The translations under genes and the position numbers were made by a program. From Staphylococcus caprae (GTDB lineage: Bacteria; Bacillota; Bacilli; Staphylococcales; Staphylococcaceae), in NCBI RefSeq assembly GCF_002902725.1, contig NZ_PPRT01000097.1, forward strand, positions 1 to 54,007: a stretch of 54,007 nt of DNA, read 5' to 3'. Below, in pieces: positions 45,853-54,007 of the stretch. Position 1 is the first letter of the stretch; the number at the start of each line of letters is the position of its first letter. Under the pieces are notes generated by a model. It did not search any database. It worked only from the letters and a program-made list of their open reading frames with translations, and was not told the DNA's origin.

Positions 45853-47568
45853 CTAACCACCCACTTTATCTGTAATATATTCATTTTGGTACCATTCTCT
45901 GCTATAACTAGTGATATTGATTTCTTGCTTAGTTCTCTTACATACATCAAACCAAGATTGAAATAATAGCTTCAATATTTCTTTATAATATATAGCGATG
46001 ACGAGGTCATTCTCACTGTAATCACTTCCACTTTGTTTCATTAATCTTAAATCAAAAAATGCGTTATATATCGTCGCCCCATTTTTAATAGAGCCTGGAC
46101 AACGAATGGCATGTCTGACTTTAGCGAACACATGCCCTTTATGATGCTGATCGCTCCACTTGGTGATGTCAGCCATAACAGGCGGAAAATAGAAATGACG
46201 CGTGATCCTTGTTTGATTATTCAAAAAATTTCCCGGGGTATAATGCCAACTATTATATTCCATTCTTTTACTTATAGCGGTAAGCACGCCAGCTAGTATC
46301 TTAGAATTATTTTGAAAGGCACTTTTCATGAGTGCACTTGGGACTACACAACAAAAATATTCATTTTGTCCCCAATTAAAAATCTCTTCTAGCTCATCTT
46401 TTTGGTGAGCTTCATAAAATTTTAGTGGTGCTCTAAACCCTCTTGCCATACCTATATCAGATGAAGTGCGAGAAATTGCTCTATTTATGATTGTATGCAT
46501 CATTTTTTCAATGATTTGATAAGGTTCTTTATCAAGATTTTTCTCTATAATTTGGCAAAAATAATGATAGTAATCTTTTGAGAATTTTACAGAGGTTAAT
46601 CTTTCTAAATCTGTTTTTAAACAATCATCGTTCTGTTTAGACAATTCTCTATTGTCAATATATCTTTCCTCTTTATGTAAATTCAGGCCATTGATAAACC
46701 TATATATTAAATAGTGATTTTCTATTTCTTTTCTCATTGAAAATATAAGTACCGCTTGTTTTCCTAAACTAAAATCACCATCCGTCTTTCTTTTCAATAT
46801 TTGACTATATTCTTTGATTTTTTGATTAAAATAATCTTTTAAAAATGACAGTGAGAAATGTATACCGTTTACTTCTTCTCCACGTGAGGGAGGTCCGGAT
46901 TTAAGTAATAGATACATATTAAAAACAAAAATTTTTTCTGCTTTCTCCCAATTTTCAATATTTTTATAAGGCAAATCATTTAATAAAAATTCATCTGTAT
47001 CTCCATCGAATTCTTTTATCAAATTATTATAGTTATAAAATGTACTAAAAGTTTTATCGTTGACGTAAAGTAATATCGGAGCCATGTGATATATATTAAA
47101 CTTTATAAATTTTAATATATCGTTGATTTCATCTTTATTTTTATCTTTAAAAAACGAGTTTACTTCTTCATTAAATATTTGCTCTTCTATCTCTATTTTT
47201 AGTCGGATATTGTCTTTTATGACTTCTATCACATGTTCATCAACTTTGAAGTAACCGAATATAAATGTGTAGTCATCAAAAAAATAATCCGCACCCAAAA
47301 GTAATCTTCCATATTCAGTTATTCCGAAATATATCCTATTCTCATCTACATTTTCTAACTCTGAGGTAAACACGACTTTACAATTTTGCTCGGTTAAATT
47401 TTGATATATGACACTTTGTTCTAAATTGAGACTTTTTATTCCAACGGACGTATCTATTTTTCCATCTAACGTAAAAAGCGTACGAATAATTTCGGTTGGA
47501 TGTTTCAAACAATGGACTTTATTTTGAACTTCTAACAATAACTTGCCGAAACCATTTTTATTCATCAT
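45853..47568 (-). CDS. Large protein of unrecognised family in the accessory cluster
   Basis: About 571 residues, soluble, with no signal peptide or membrane segment. I do not recognise the fold. The conserved-looking part is the C-terminal half: ISRTSSDIGMARGFRAPLKFYEAHQKDELEEIFNWGQNEYFCCVVPSALMKSAF, RMEYNSWHYTPGNF, RHFYFPPVMADITKWSDQHHKGHV and RHAIRCPG. This is rich in His, Tyr, Trp and Arg, as in a metal or flavin enzyme. The neighbouring ferredoxin, whose stop it overlaps, suggests an oxidoreductase needing electrons; that is inference. The start at ATG 47568 has AAGGA nine bases upstream. It resembles none of the acyltransferase or siderophore synthetase signatures I checked by eye. Confidence 0.75.
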   Translation of the reverse strand: MMNKNGFGKLLLEVQNKVHCLKHPTEIIRTLFTLDGKIDTSVGIKSLNLEQSVIYQNLTEQNCKVVFTSELENVDENRIYFGITEYGRLLLGADYFFDDYTFIFGYFKVDEHVIEVIKDNIRLKIEIEEQIFNEEVNSFFKDKNKDEINDILKFIKFNIYHMAPILLYVNDKTFSTFYNYNNLIKEFDGDTDEFLLNDLPYKNIENWEKAEKIFVFNMYLLLKSGPPSRGEEVNGIHFSLSFLKDYFNQKIKEYSQILKRKTDGDFSLGKQAVLIFSMRKEIENHYLIYRFINGLNLHKEERYIDNRELSKQNDDCLKTDLERLTSVKFSKDYYHYFCQIIEKNLDKEPYQIIEKMMHTIINRAISRTSSDIGMARGFRAPLKFYEAHQKDELEEIFNWGQNEYFCCVVPSALMKSAFQNNSKILAGVLTAISKRMEYNSWHYTPGNFLNNQTRITRHFYFPPVMADITKWSDQHHKGHVFAKVRHAIRCPGSIKNGATIYNAFFDLRLMKQSGSDYSENDLVIAIYYKEILKLLFQSWFDVCKRTKQEINITSYSREWYQNEYITDKVGG

Positions 47569-47570
47569 TA

Positions 47571-47810
47571 TCACACTTCCTTTTTATTAAATGGATGTTG
47601 TGATATTTTGATTGATTCCGTCGGACAACCCTCACATGCATTTTTCAAATGTTCAATTTCATTAGAGGGAACAGGTTCACATCCACAATTATTATCTAAG
47701 CACCCATATGCAATATCTTCTACATCATATTTAAATAAATTAGGAGCAGCTACTCCACAGGCAGCACAGGAAATACAATTTTCTCTATCTACATAAGTGT
47801 AATAGTTCAT
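47571..47810 (-). CDS. 4Fe-4S ferredoxin, cysteine-rich variant
   Basis: About 79 residues, counted from MNYYTYVDREN (47810), which has GGGGGA five bases upstream; an ATG seven codons earlier is less likely. The cluster ligands are CISCAACG and C in CEGCP, as in the Bacillus/Staphylococcus one-cluster ferredoxin Fer. Unlike ordinary Fer it has extra cysteines (GCLDNNCGCEP and one in NACEGCP), so more metal binding or a disulfide is possible. It heads the operon, four bases overlapping the next gene, and likely donates electrons to that enzyme. Confidence 0.85.
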   Translation of the reverse strand: MNYYTYVDRENCISCAACGVAAPNLFKYDVEDIAYGCLDNNCGCEPVPSNEIEHLKNACEGCPTESIKISQHPFNKKEV

Positions 47811-47985
47811 AAGAATCCCCCTTATATTCAATTTTCAATGTGCACGTGGAAATATCGAAGTTAAACTTCATTTTTAAAATGAATGATAGTTAGAAAAACA
47901 TTGCTTTTTTATAAAAGATAACTTTTCCAATATCAGATTACTTTAATTTAAATATAAATCCCCTTTTTCCAACAATCCCAAAAAT

Positions 47986-48014
47986 ATTTTAACTGTTTCG
48001 GTGCAATTTTGCAA
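47986..48014 (-). promoter_or_regulatory. Promoter of the accessory cluster
   Basis: On the minus strand TTGCAA (48009-48014), a 17-base spacer and TAAAAT (47986-47991). It leaves a leader of about 170 bases before the ferredoxin start. Confidence 0.55.
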
Positions 48015-48099
48015 TAAAGATGAAAATATAAATTAATAAAATAATAGAAGTTAGCTTTATTTAACAAAAATGTAGAAAGAAATACTTATACTTTAAATA

Positions 48100-48113
48100 T
48101 TTTGTTAACAAAA
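48100..48113. promoter_or_regulatory. Perfect palindrome, operator-like
   Basis: TTTTGTTAACAAAA is a perfect 14-base palindrome. A half copy, TTAACAAAA, lies at 48061-48069. It is about 90 bases upstream of the cluster -35. The regulator is unknown. Confidence 0.35.
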
Positions 48114-48355
48114 ATTTTATTTTTACTATTTTCATGATAGAAAGTAAATAAATAGTGATAGATATCTGCGGAGCCATAACTAAGGTAAACTTTCGACACA
48201 ACTTCCTAATTTTTATAATCAAATACGTACAACGACATCTCATCTCCCATTGTTTTTGCCTTTTATTCAAATGAATGACAAACAAAAAACCTTCAACCAC
48301 AAGGGTTAAAGGCTTATAAAATGCGTATTCAAAACGTATTCAACACAAAAAATAA

Positions 48356-48395
48356 ACAGGCTAGAAACCCCTTTGTTTTGGAGTCTCTAACCTAT
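48356..48395 (-). terminator. guaA terminator
   Basis: A 14-pair stem AGGTTAGAGACTCC/GGGGTTTCTAGCCT with wobble pairs is followed on the minus strand by a T-rich run, about 20 bases after guaA. Confidence 0.75.
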
Positions 48396-48411
48396 TTAAT
48401 ATGATTATTTC

Positions 48412-49953
48412 TTACTCCCATTCTATGGTACTTGGGGGCTTAGAAGTAATGTCATAGACGACGCGGTTAACGTGATCTACTTCATTTACGATTCGACTTG
48501 AAATCTTTTGTAACACTTCCCAGTCGATACGAGCAAAGTCACTTGTCATCCCATCAATGGATGTGACTGCTCGAATACCTACTGTATGATCATACGTACG
48601 ATAGTCTCCCATGACACCTACTGATTGGATGCCAGGTAACACTGTGAAATATTGCCAGATATCTCTTTCAAGACCCTCTTTTCGCACTACTTCACGTAAA
48701 ATCGCATCAGATTCACGTACGATTTCTAATTTATCTTCAGTAATTTCACCAAGTACACGGATACCTAAACCAGGACCTGGGAAAGGTTGTCTCCATACTA
48801 AATGTTCAGGAATACCTAACTCGATACCTAAGGCACGTACTTCATCCTTAAACAATGTATTAATTGGTTCAATCAGTTCAAATTCCATGTCCTCAGGTAA
48901 TCCACCAACATTATGGTGGGATTTAATAGTTTGAGCCGTTTTAGTTCCTGACTCAATCACGTCAGTATAAAGTGTGCCTTGCGCTAAGAAATCAACATCT
49001 GTTAACTTAGCCGCTTCGTCATCAAATACATAAACGAATTCGTTACCTATGATTTTACGTTTTTGTTCTGGATCAGATACACCTTTCAATTTATCCATGA
49101 AACGCTCTTGTGCGTTAACACGAATAATGTTCATATCAAATCCTTCACCAAACTGCTCCATCACCATATCGCCTTCGCCTTTACGAAGTAAACCATGGTC
49201 AACAAAGATACAAGTTAATTGGTCACCAATCGCCTTATGTAACAGTACTGCTACGACTGATGAATCAACCCCACCGCTCATTGCACATAACACTTTACGG
49301 TCGCCAACTTGTTCACGAATCTTCTCAATTTCGATTTCTATGAAGTTTTCCATCGTCCATTCGCCTGTACAATTACACACACGGCGCACGAAGTTTCTTA
49401 ATAAGTCGTTACCAAATTCAGTGTGACGTACCTCTGGGTGGAACTGCACACCATAAATACGACGCGTTTTATCTTCAATAGCTGCATAATTCGTACTAGG
49501 ACTATCTGCAATCACTTCAAATCCTTCAGGAATTTCAATCACTTTGTCAGAATGACTCATCCAAACTGTTTGTTCCGAAGGCAAGCCGAAGAATAGCTCA
49601 TCAGACTTAGCATTAATGATTGCTTTACCGTATTCACGCTCATTCGCGCGCTCTACCTTACCGCCTAATAGTTTTGTTGTTAATTGCATGCCGTAACAAA
49701 TACCTAAGACCGGAATACCTAAATTATAAATTTCAGGGTCAATAGTAAATGATCCTTCCTCATAAACTGAATTTGGACCACCTGAAAGAATGATACCTTT
49801 AGGATTCATACGTTTAATTTCTTCAATTGAAATCTCATGATCATGTAATTCACTGTATACGCCCATTTCACGAATACGTCGTGTAATCAATTGATTGTAT
49901 TGGCTACCAAAGTCTAAGACAAGAATTAACTCTTGCTCTTTCGCCATTTCCAT
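48412..49953 (-). CDS. guaA: GMP synthase (glutamine-hydrolysing)
   Basis: 513 residues. The glutaminase domain has the Cys in GICYGMQL and His/Glu in QFHPEV, the ATP-pyrophosphatase domain has SGGVDSSVV and the C-terminal dimer domain is complete (ends [10 protein letters not shown]). It converts XMP to GMP. It is separated from guaB by about 170 bases. The 3' end lies beside the accessory cluster. The start at MEMAKEQ has AAAGGAG about ten bases upstream. Confidence 0.97.
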   Translation of the reverse strand: MEMAKEQELILVLDFGSQYNQLITRRIREMGVYSELHDHEISIEEIKRMNPKGIILSGGPNSVYEEGSFTIDPEIYNLGIPVLGICYGMQLTTKLLGGKVERANEREYGKAIINAKSDELFFGLPSEQTVWMSHSDKVIEIPEGFEVIADSPSTNYAAIEDKTRRIYGVQFHPEVRHTEFGNDLLRNFVRRVCNCTGEWTMENFIEIEIEKIREQVGDRKVLCAMSGGVDSSVVAVLLHKAIGDQLTCIFVDHGLLRKGEGDMVMEQFGEGFDMNIIRVNAQERFMDKLKGVSDPEQKRKIIGNEFVYVFDDEAAKLTDVDFLAQGTLYTDVIESGTKTAQTIKSHHNVGGLPEDMEFELIEPINTLFKDEVRALGIELGIPEHLVWRQPFPGPGLGIRVLGEITEDKLEIVRESDAILREVVRKEGLERDIWQYFTVLPGIQSVGVMGDYRTYDHTVGIRAVTSIDGMTSDFARIDWEVLQKISSRIVNEVDHVNRVVYDITSKPPSTIEWE

Positions 49954-50124
49954 AATTGCGAATCTCCTTTATTGTTTTTGATTTATGTAATACTTAGAGA
50001 AACGCTCCCTCAAATGATAACGTATAGGTCTATTTCCATTACTTTTGAAAATGAATTAAACAAGCCCATACGACACCGTTATAAAGAGCGTCCTCTAAAA
50101 TGATCAAACTTCTTCATACTTTAT

Positions 50125-51591
<1,467 letters not shown>

Positions 51592-51627
51592 TTAAAAACA
51601 GCCTCCAATTTAATATAGTTAGTTACA

Positions 51628-52896
51628 TTATTTCACATTTTCGTCGCTTTGTTTATAATTTATACCATTAAAAAAGAAATTTAAGATAATTGCAGAAATT
51701 GCACCTAGAACAATGCCATTTTGAGTTAACCAAGCAAATTGTTCTCCTAAACTTTTAAATGCTTGAGGGACTGCACTAATACCTGTGCCTAGTCCTACAG
51801 AAACAGCGATAATTAATAAATTGTTTTGATTTTTAAAATCAATACTCCCTAGAATACTTACACCATACGCCATAACCATGCCAAACATTGCAATCATTGC
51901 GCCACCTAAAACAGGTAAAGGTATGATGTTAGCAAGTGCACCTAACTTAGGTATGCAACCACAAACGAGTAATAAAACCACCATGCCATAGATGACGTTA
52001 TTCTTTTTAGCCCCTGAGAGTGACACAAGACCTACATTTTGCGAGTAAGCGGTGTAAGGGAAAGAATTAAATATAGATCCTAAAATGATTGCTAGACCTT
52101 CCGCAGTGTAACCTTTACGAAAATCCTTTCGCTCAAGCTTTTTCCCAGTAATCTCACTAAGTGCATGATAGACACCTGTGGACTCTATTAAGCTTACGAC
52201 TGCAACAATAAAGAAAACGAGTGTTGAGCTTAAATCAAAGCCAAAACCGGAGAATCTAAATGGTAGAGGTAAGCCAACCCAATGGGCACTTCCTACTTGT
52301 TTAATATCTACCAGACCGAACACAGCTGCTAAGGCTGTCCCTAATACAAGACCTATGAGGATAGCAATTGATTTCAAAAAGCCTTTCGTAAACCTTTGTA
52401 AAATTAGAATGATGACCAATGTCACGCCACCTAAAATCAAATTTTTAGGGTCTCCATAATTTTTAGCACCTTCCCCACCAGCAAGATAGTTCATTGCTAC
52501 AGGCATAAGATTAATACCAATAATCGTTACGACACTTCCTGTAACAACAGGTGGAAAGAATTTAACTAAATAAGAGAAGAAAGGAGCAATGATTACGACT
52601 AAAATTCCTGAAACAAATAATGAGCCGTAAAGTATGCCAAGACCTTTCGTTTGTCCGATAAGTATCATTGGTGCTACTGCAGTAAACGTACAACCTAATA
52701 CAATGGGTAAACCTGTTCCCGTAATCTTATTAGCCTGTAAAAAAGTAGCAATACCACACATAAAGATATCAACTGTTACTAAATAAGCAATTTCTTCGGA
52801 AGAGAATTTTAAGCTAGTTCCTACGATTATAGGGACTAAAATCGCTCCGGCGTACATTGCTAAAAGATGCTGAACACTTAGGATGAAATTCTTCAT
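51628..52896 (-). CDS. pbuX: Xanthine/purine permease (NCS2 family)
   Basis: 422 residues with about fourteen membrane segments of the NCS2/UraA fold. LSVQHLLAMYAGAILVPIIVG at the start and the central TPASTTYSQN-like loop (FNSFPYTAYSQNVGLVSLSG) carry the purine site. It imports xanthine. The start overlaps the xpt stop by one base (TAATG), so the genes are translationally coupled. Confidence 0.94.
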   Translation of the reverse strand: MKNFILSVQHLLAMYAGAILVPIIVGTSLKFSSEEIAYLVTVDIFMCGIATFLQANKITGTGLPIVLGCTFTAVAPMILIGQTKGLGILYGSLFVSGILVVIIAPFFSYLVKFFPPVVTGSVVTIIGINLMPVAMNYLAGGEGAKNYGDPKNLILGGVTLVIILILQRFTKGFLKSIAILIGLVLGTALAAVFGLVDIKQVGSAHWVGLPLPFRFSGFGFDLSSTLVFFIVAVVSLIESTGVYHALSEITGKKLERKDFRKGYTAEGLAIILGSIFNSFPYTAYSQNVGLVSLSGAKKNNVIYGMVVLLLVCGCIPKLGALANIIPLPVLGGAMIAMFGMVMAYGVSILGSIDFKNQNNLLIIAVSVGLGTGISAVPQAFKSLGEQFAWLTQNGIVLGAISAIILNFFFNGINYKQSDENVK

Positions 52897-53474
52897 TATT
52901 GTTCACCTAGAAGCGTAACTTTATTACCTTTTAATGATGCCACTTTACATAATGAAGATACTTTCAGCCCTTCATTTTCTAGACGTTGACGCCCATCTTG
53001 GAAACTTTTTTCAACAACGATACCGATACCAACTGTAGTCGCCTTTGCTTGTTGCACAATTTCATTAAGTCCTAATGAGGCATCTCCATTTGCTAAGAAA
53101 TCATCAATAATAAGCACTTTATCATTTTCATCTAAAAATTCTTCAGAAACGATAACTGTACTCGTCTTATTTTTAGTAAATGAATGAATATCTGTACTGT
53201 AAAAACCATCTTTTAATGTGCTAGGCTTAGCCTTTTTAGCAAATAAACAAGGAACATCGAAATGGAAAGAAGCCATGATAGCTGGGGCGATACCTGATGC
53301 TTCTATGGTTAAAATTTTAGTAATGCCCTCGTCTTTGAACTGTTCATAAAACGTTTTTCCTACTTCATTCATAAGCGAAGCATCGATTTGATGATTTAAA
53401 AAACCGTCCACTTTTAAAATTTTCTCATCAATCACAACGCCGTCCTCTTTGACCTTACGTCCTAACGACTCCAC
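52896..53474 (-). CDS. xpt: Xanthine phosphoribosyltransferase
   Basis: 192 residues. The PRPP site is VLIIDDFLANGDAS (about 123-136), and a substrate loop is present. It converts xanthine and PRPP to XMP, salvaging purines. The start is GTG at 53474 with AGGAGG eight bases upstream. It leads an operon controlled by a guanine riboswitch. Confidence 0.96.
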   Translation of the reverse strand: MESLGRKVKEDGVVIDEKILKVDGFLNHQIDASLMNEVGKTFYEQFKDEGITKILTIEASGIAPAIMASFHFDVPCLFAKKAKPSTLKDGFYSTDIHSFTKNKTSTVIVSEEFLDENDKVLIIDDFLANGDASLGLNEIVQQAKATTVGIGIVVEKSFQDGRQRLENEGLKVSSLCKVASLKGNKVTLLGEQ

Positions 53475-53517
53475 TCAAAAAACCTCCTCAAATTCTTTGG
53501 TATTGATTTCTAGATAC

Positions 53518-53556
53518 AAAAAAACCCTCAAACTAAAGTATAGTTTCAGGATCTAT
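53518..53556 (-). terminator. Riboswitch-controlled terminator
   Basis: Arms CCTGAAACTA and TAGTTTGAGG pair with one mismatch and are followed on the minus strand by seven T residues. It forms the expression platform between the aptamer and xpt. Confidence 0.75.
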
Positions 53557-53776
53557 GAGTGAACGAGCAATACATTGCGAGGTTGCAAATTAAGAAGAAG
53601 ATACGCCAACTTAGTCCTAAAAACGTATGATTCAATTTCGATATAAATAAACTAAAATTGTGACAATGCTAAAAATGTTAGATGCCAATTTAATGAGTTT
53701 TATTACGAATCAAAACGCCTTTCACTTTCCCAGTTATGTTTCAACGCTTTAAACTACTCCTAAGTATTGTGTTGTT

Positions 53777-53846
53777 ACCCATAGTCATGTCGTTAATGGC
53801 GACATGGTAGAAACTTCTAAAGCCATATTCTCTAGATTATATGAGT
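53777..53846 (-). ncRNA. Purine (guanine-type) riboswitch aptamer
   Basis: On the minus strand ACTCATATAATC... and ...GACTATGGGTA form P1, TCTAGAG/CTTTAGA forms P2 with an ATATGG loop, and CATGTCG/CGACATG forms P3. The core AAGTTTCTACC is intact. The specificity base in GACTATGGG is C, which pairs with guanine (adenine switches have U). Ligand binding promotes the terminator and lowers xpt-pbuX expression. Confidence 0.94.
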
Positions 53847-53864
53847 TTTATAAATTATTTAATG

Positions 53865-53893
53865 ATGATAGCAAACTTTTCATGTATTTTCAA
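53865..53893 (-). promoter_or_regulatory. xpt operon promoter
   Basis: On the minus strand TTGAAA (53888-53893), a 17-base spacer and TATCAT (53865-53870) place initiation a few bases before the riboswitch. The remainder to 54007 shows nothing further. Confidence 0.65.
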
Positions 53894-54007
53894 TATCATT
53901 TAAAATAGTTCAAAGTTGAGAAATCAACAATTTATTATGTAATCGTTTTAATTTCAAATATAGATTCTTATTGGAAAATCAACATCAAAATTATATAATT
54001 ATATATG

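Larger units (their letters stand above)
47832..48411. other. 580-base gap before the accessory cluster
   Basis: It holds the cluster promoter, several perfect palindromes (47857-47869, 47867-47883, 48100-48113) and the guaA terminator plus a second hairpin CCTTTAACC/GGTTGAAGG (about 48287-48313). A 79-codon frame at 48061-48300 is not supported: it lacks a ribosome site and overlaps the repeats. Confidence 0.6.

Noticed and set aside
47728..47892. A 28-codon frame (begins MKFNFDISTC, near 47880 on the minus strand) that overlaps the ferredoxin start and could be a modified-peptide precursor
   Set aside because: It has no ribosome-binding site and its start lies inside the leader palindromes; the overlap with the ferredoxin start looks accidental.
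47986..47998. CAGTTAAAA, an AgrA-like half-site, at the accessory cluster promoter
   Set aside because: It overlaps the -10 and no second repeat lies at 21 bases, so agr control is not supported.
48061..48300. 79-codon open frame upstream of the accessory cluster
   Set aside because: No ribosome site, unusual composition, and it covers palindromes and a terminator-like hairpin.
33464..48425. Shared 11-base TAGAATGGGAG at the guaA 3' end and near 33470 as an attachment-site pair
   Set aside because: The segment between them holds core genes (mpsABC, cobW) and no integrase, so a chance match is likely.

Overview
The window is a low-GC Firmicute chromosome segment and is almost certainly from a Staphylococcus. 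Several independent things point that way: the gene order (rrn leader, recR-ybaB-dnaX, SRP RNA, treR-treC-treP, gltD-gltB/gltC, sle1, metQ-metP-metN, mccB-mccA, mpsA-mpsB-mpsC, guaA-guaB-pbuX-xpt), a LysM-CHAP autolysin of the Sle1 type, and genes for phenol-soluble-modulin (PSM) peptides. The two linked PSMs resemble the alpha and delta PSMs of S. epidermidis, so a coagulase-negative species is the best guess; the species itself cannot be fixed by eye.

Layout. 1-760: the leader and tandem promoters of an rRNA operon whose 16S gene lies just left of the window, followed by intergenic repeats. 763-4554: recombination and replication genes (recR, ybaB, dnaX), an acetyltransferase and SRP RNA. 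4671-8600: trehalose operon with a TreR operator and a CcpA-like site. 8710-15931: tRNA-Ser, glutamate synthase gltBD and divergent gltC, with GltC- and CodY-type sites. 16086-19422: a YibE/F membrane pair, GNAT and Nudix genes and a small conserved protein. 19639-22217: a TarM-like glycosyltransferase and the autolysin Sle1. 22653-27499: methionine ABC transporter and reverse trans-sulfuration genes. 27826-33880: a pentapeptide-repeat protein, a likely SigB-controlled protein, an NSS transporter and lipid-acting enzymes. 33924-38494: the mpsABC bicarbonate/membrane-potential system, preceded by a structured leader. 38880-42080: PSM genes with AgrA-type direct repeats, a Zur-boxed CobW GTPase and a VOC protein. 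42201-47810: an accessory cluster. 48412-53850: the guanine-riboswitch-controlled xpt-pbuX-guaB-guaA purine group.

The most novel part is 42.2-47.8 kb. It is a tightly coupled five-gene unit: a cysteine-rich one-cluster ferredoxin, a 571-residue protein of a family I do not recognise, two different ATP-grasp ligases and an MFS exporter. It has the logic of a small-molecule (peptide-like) biosynthesis and export operon. It sits beside guaA, where S. aureus carries the genomic island nu-Sa-alpha. Immediately downstream lies a separate 26-residue amphipathic peptide gene with its own AgrA-like promoter, too short for normal gene calling.

Other points worth attention are a promoter-terminator leader RNA ahead of mpsA, a cre-like palindrome between mpsA and the PSM genes, and good CodY, Zur, TreR and SigB-type sites. 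These regulatory calls are pattern matches by eye and have not been tested by any search.
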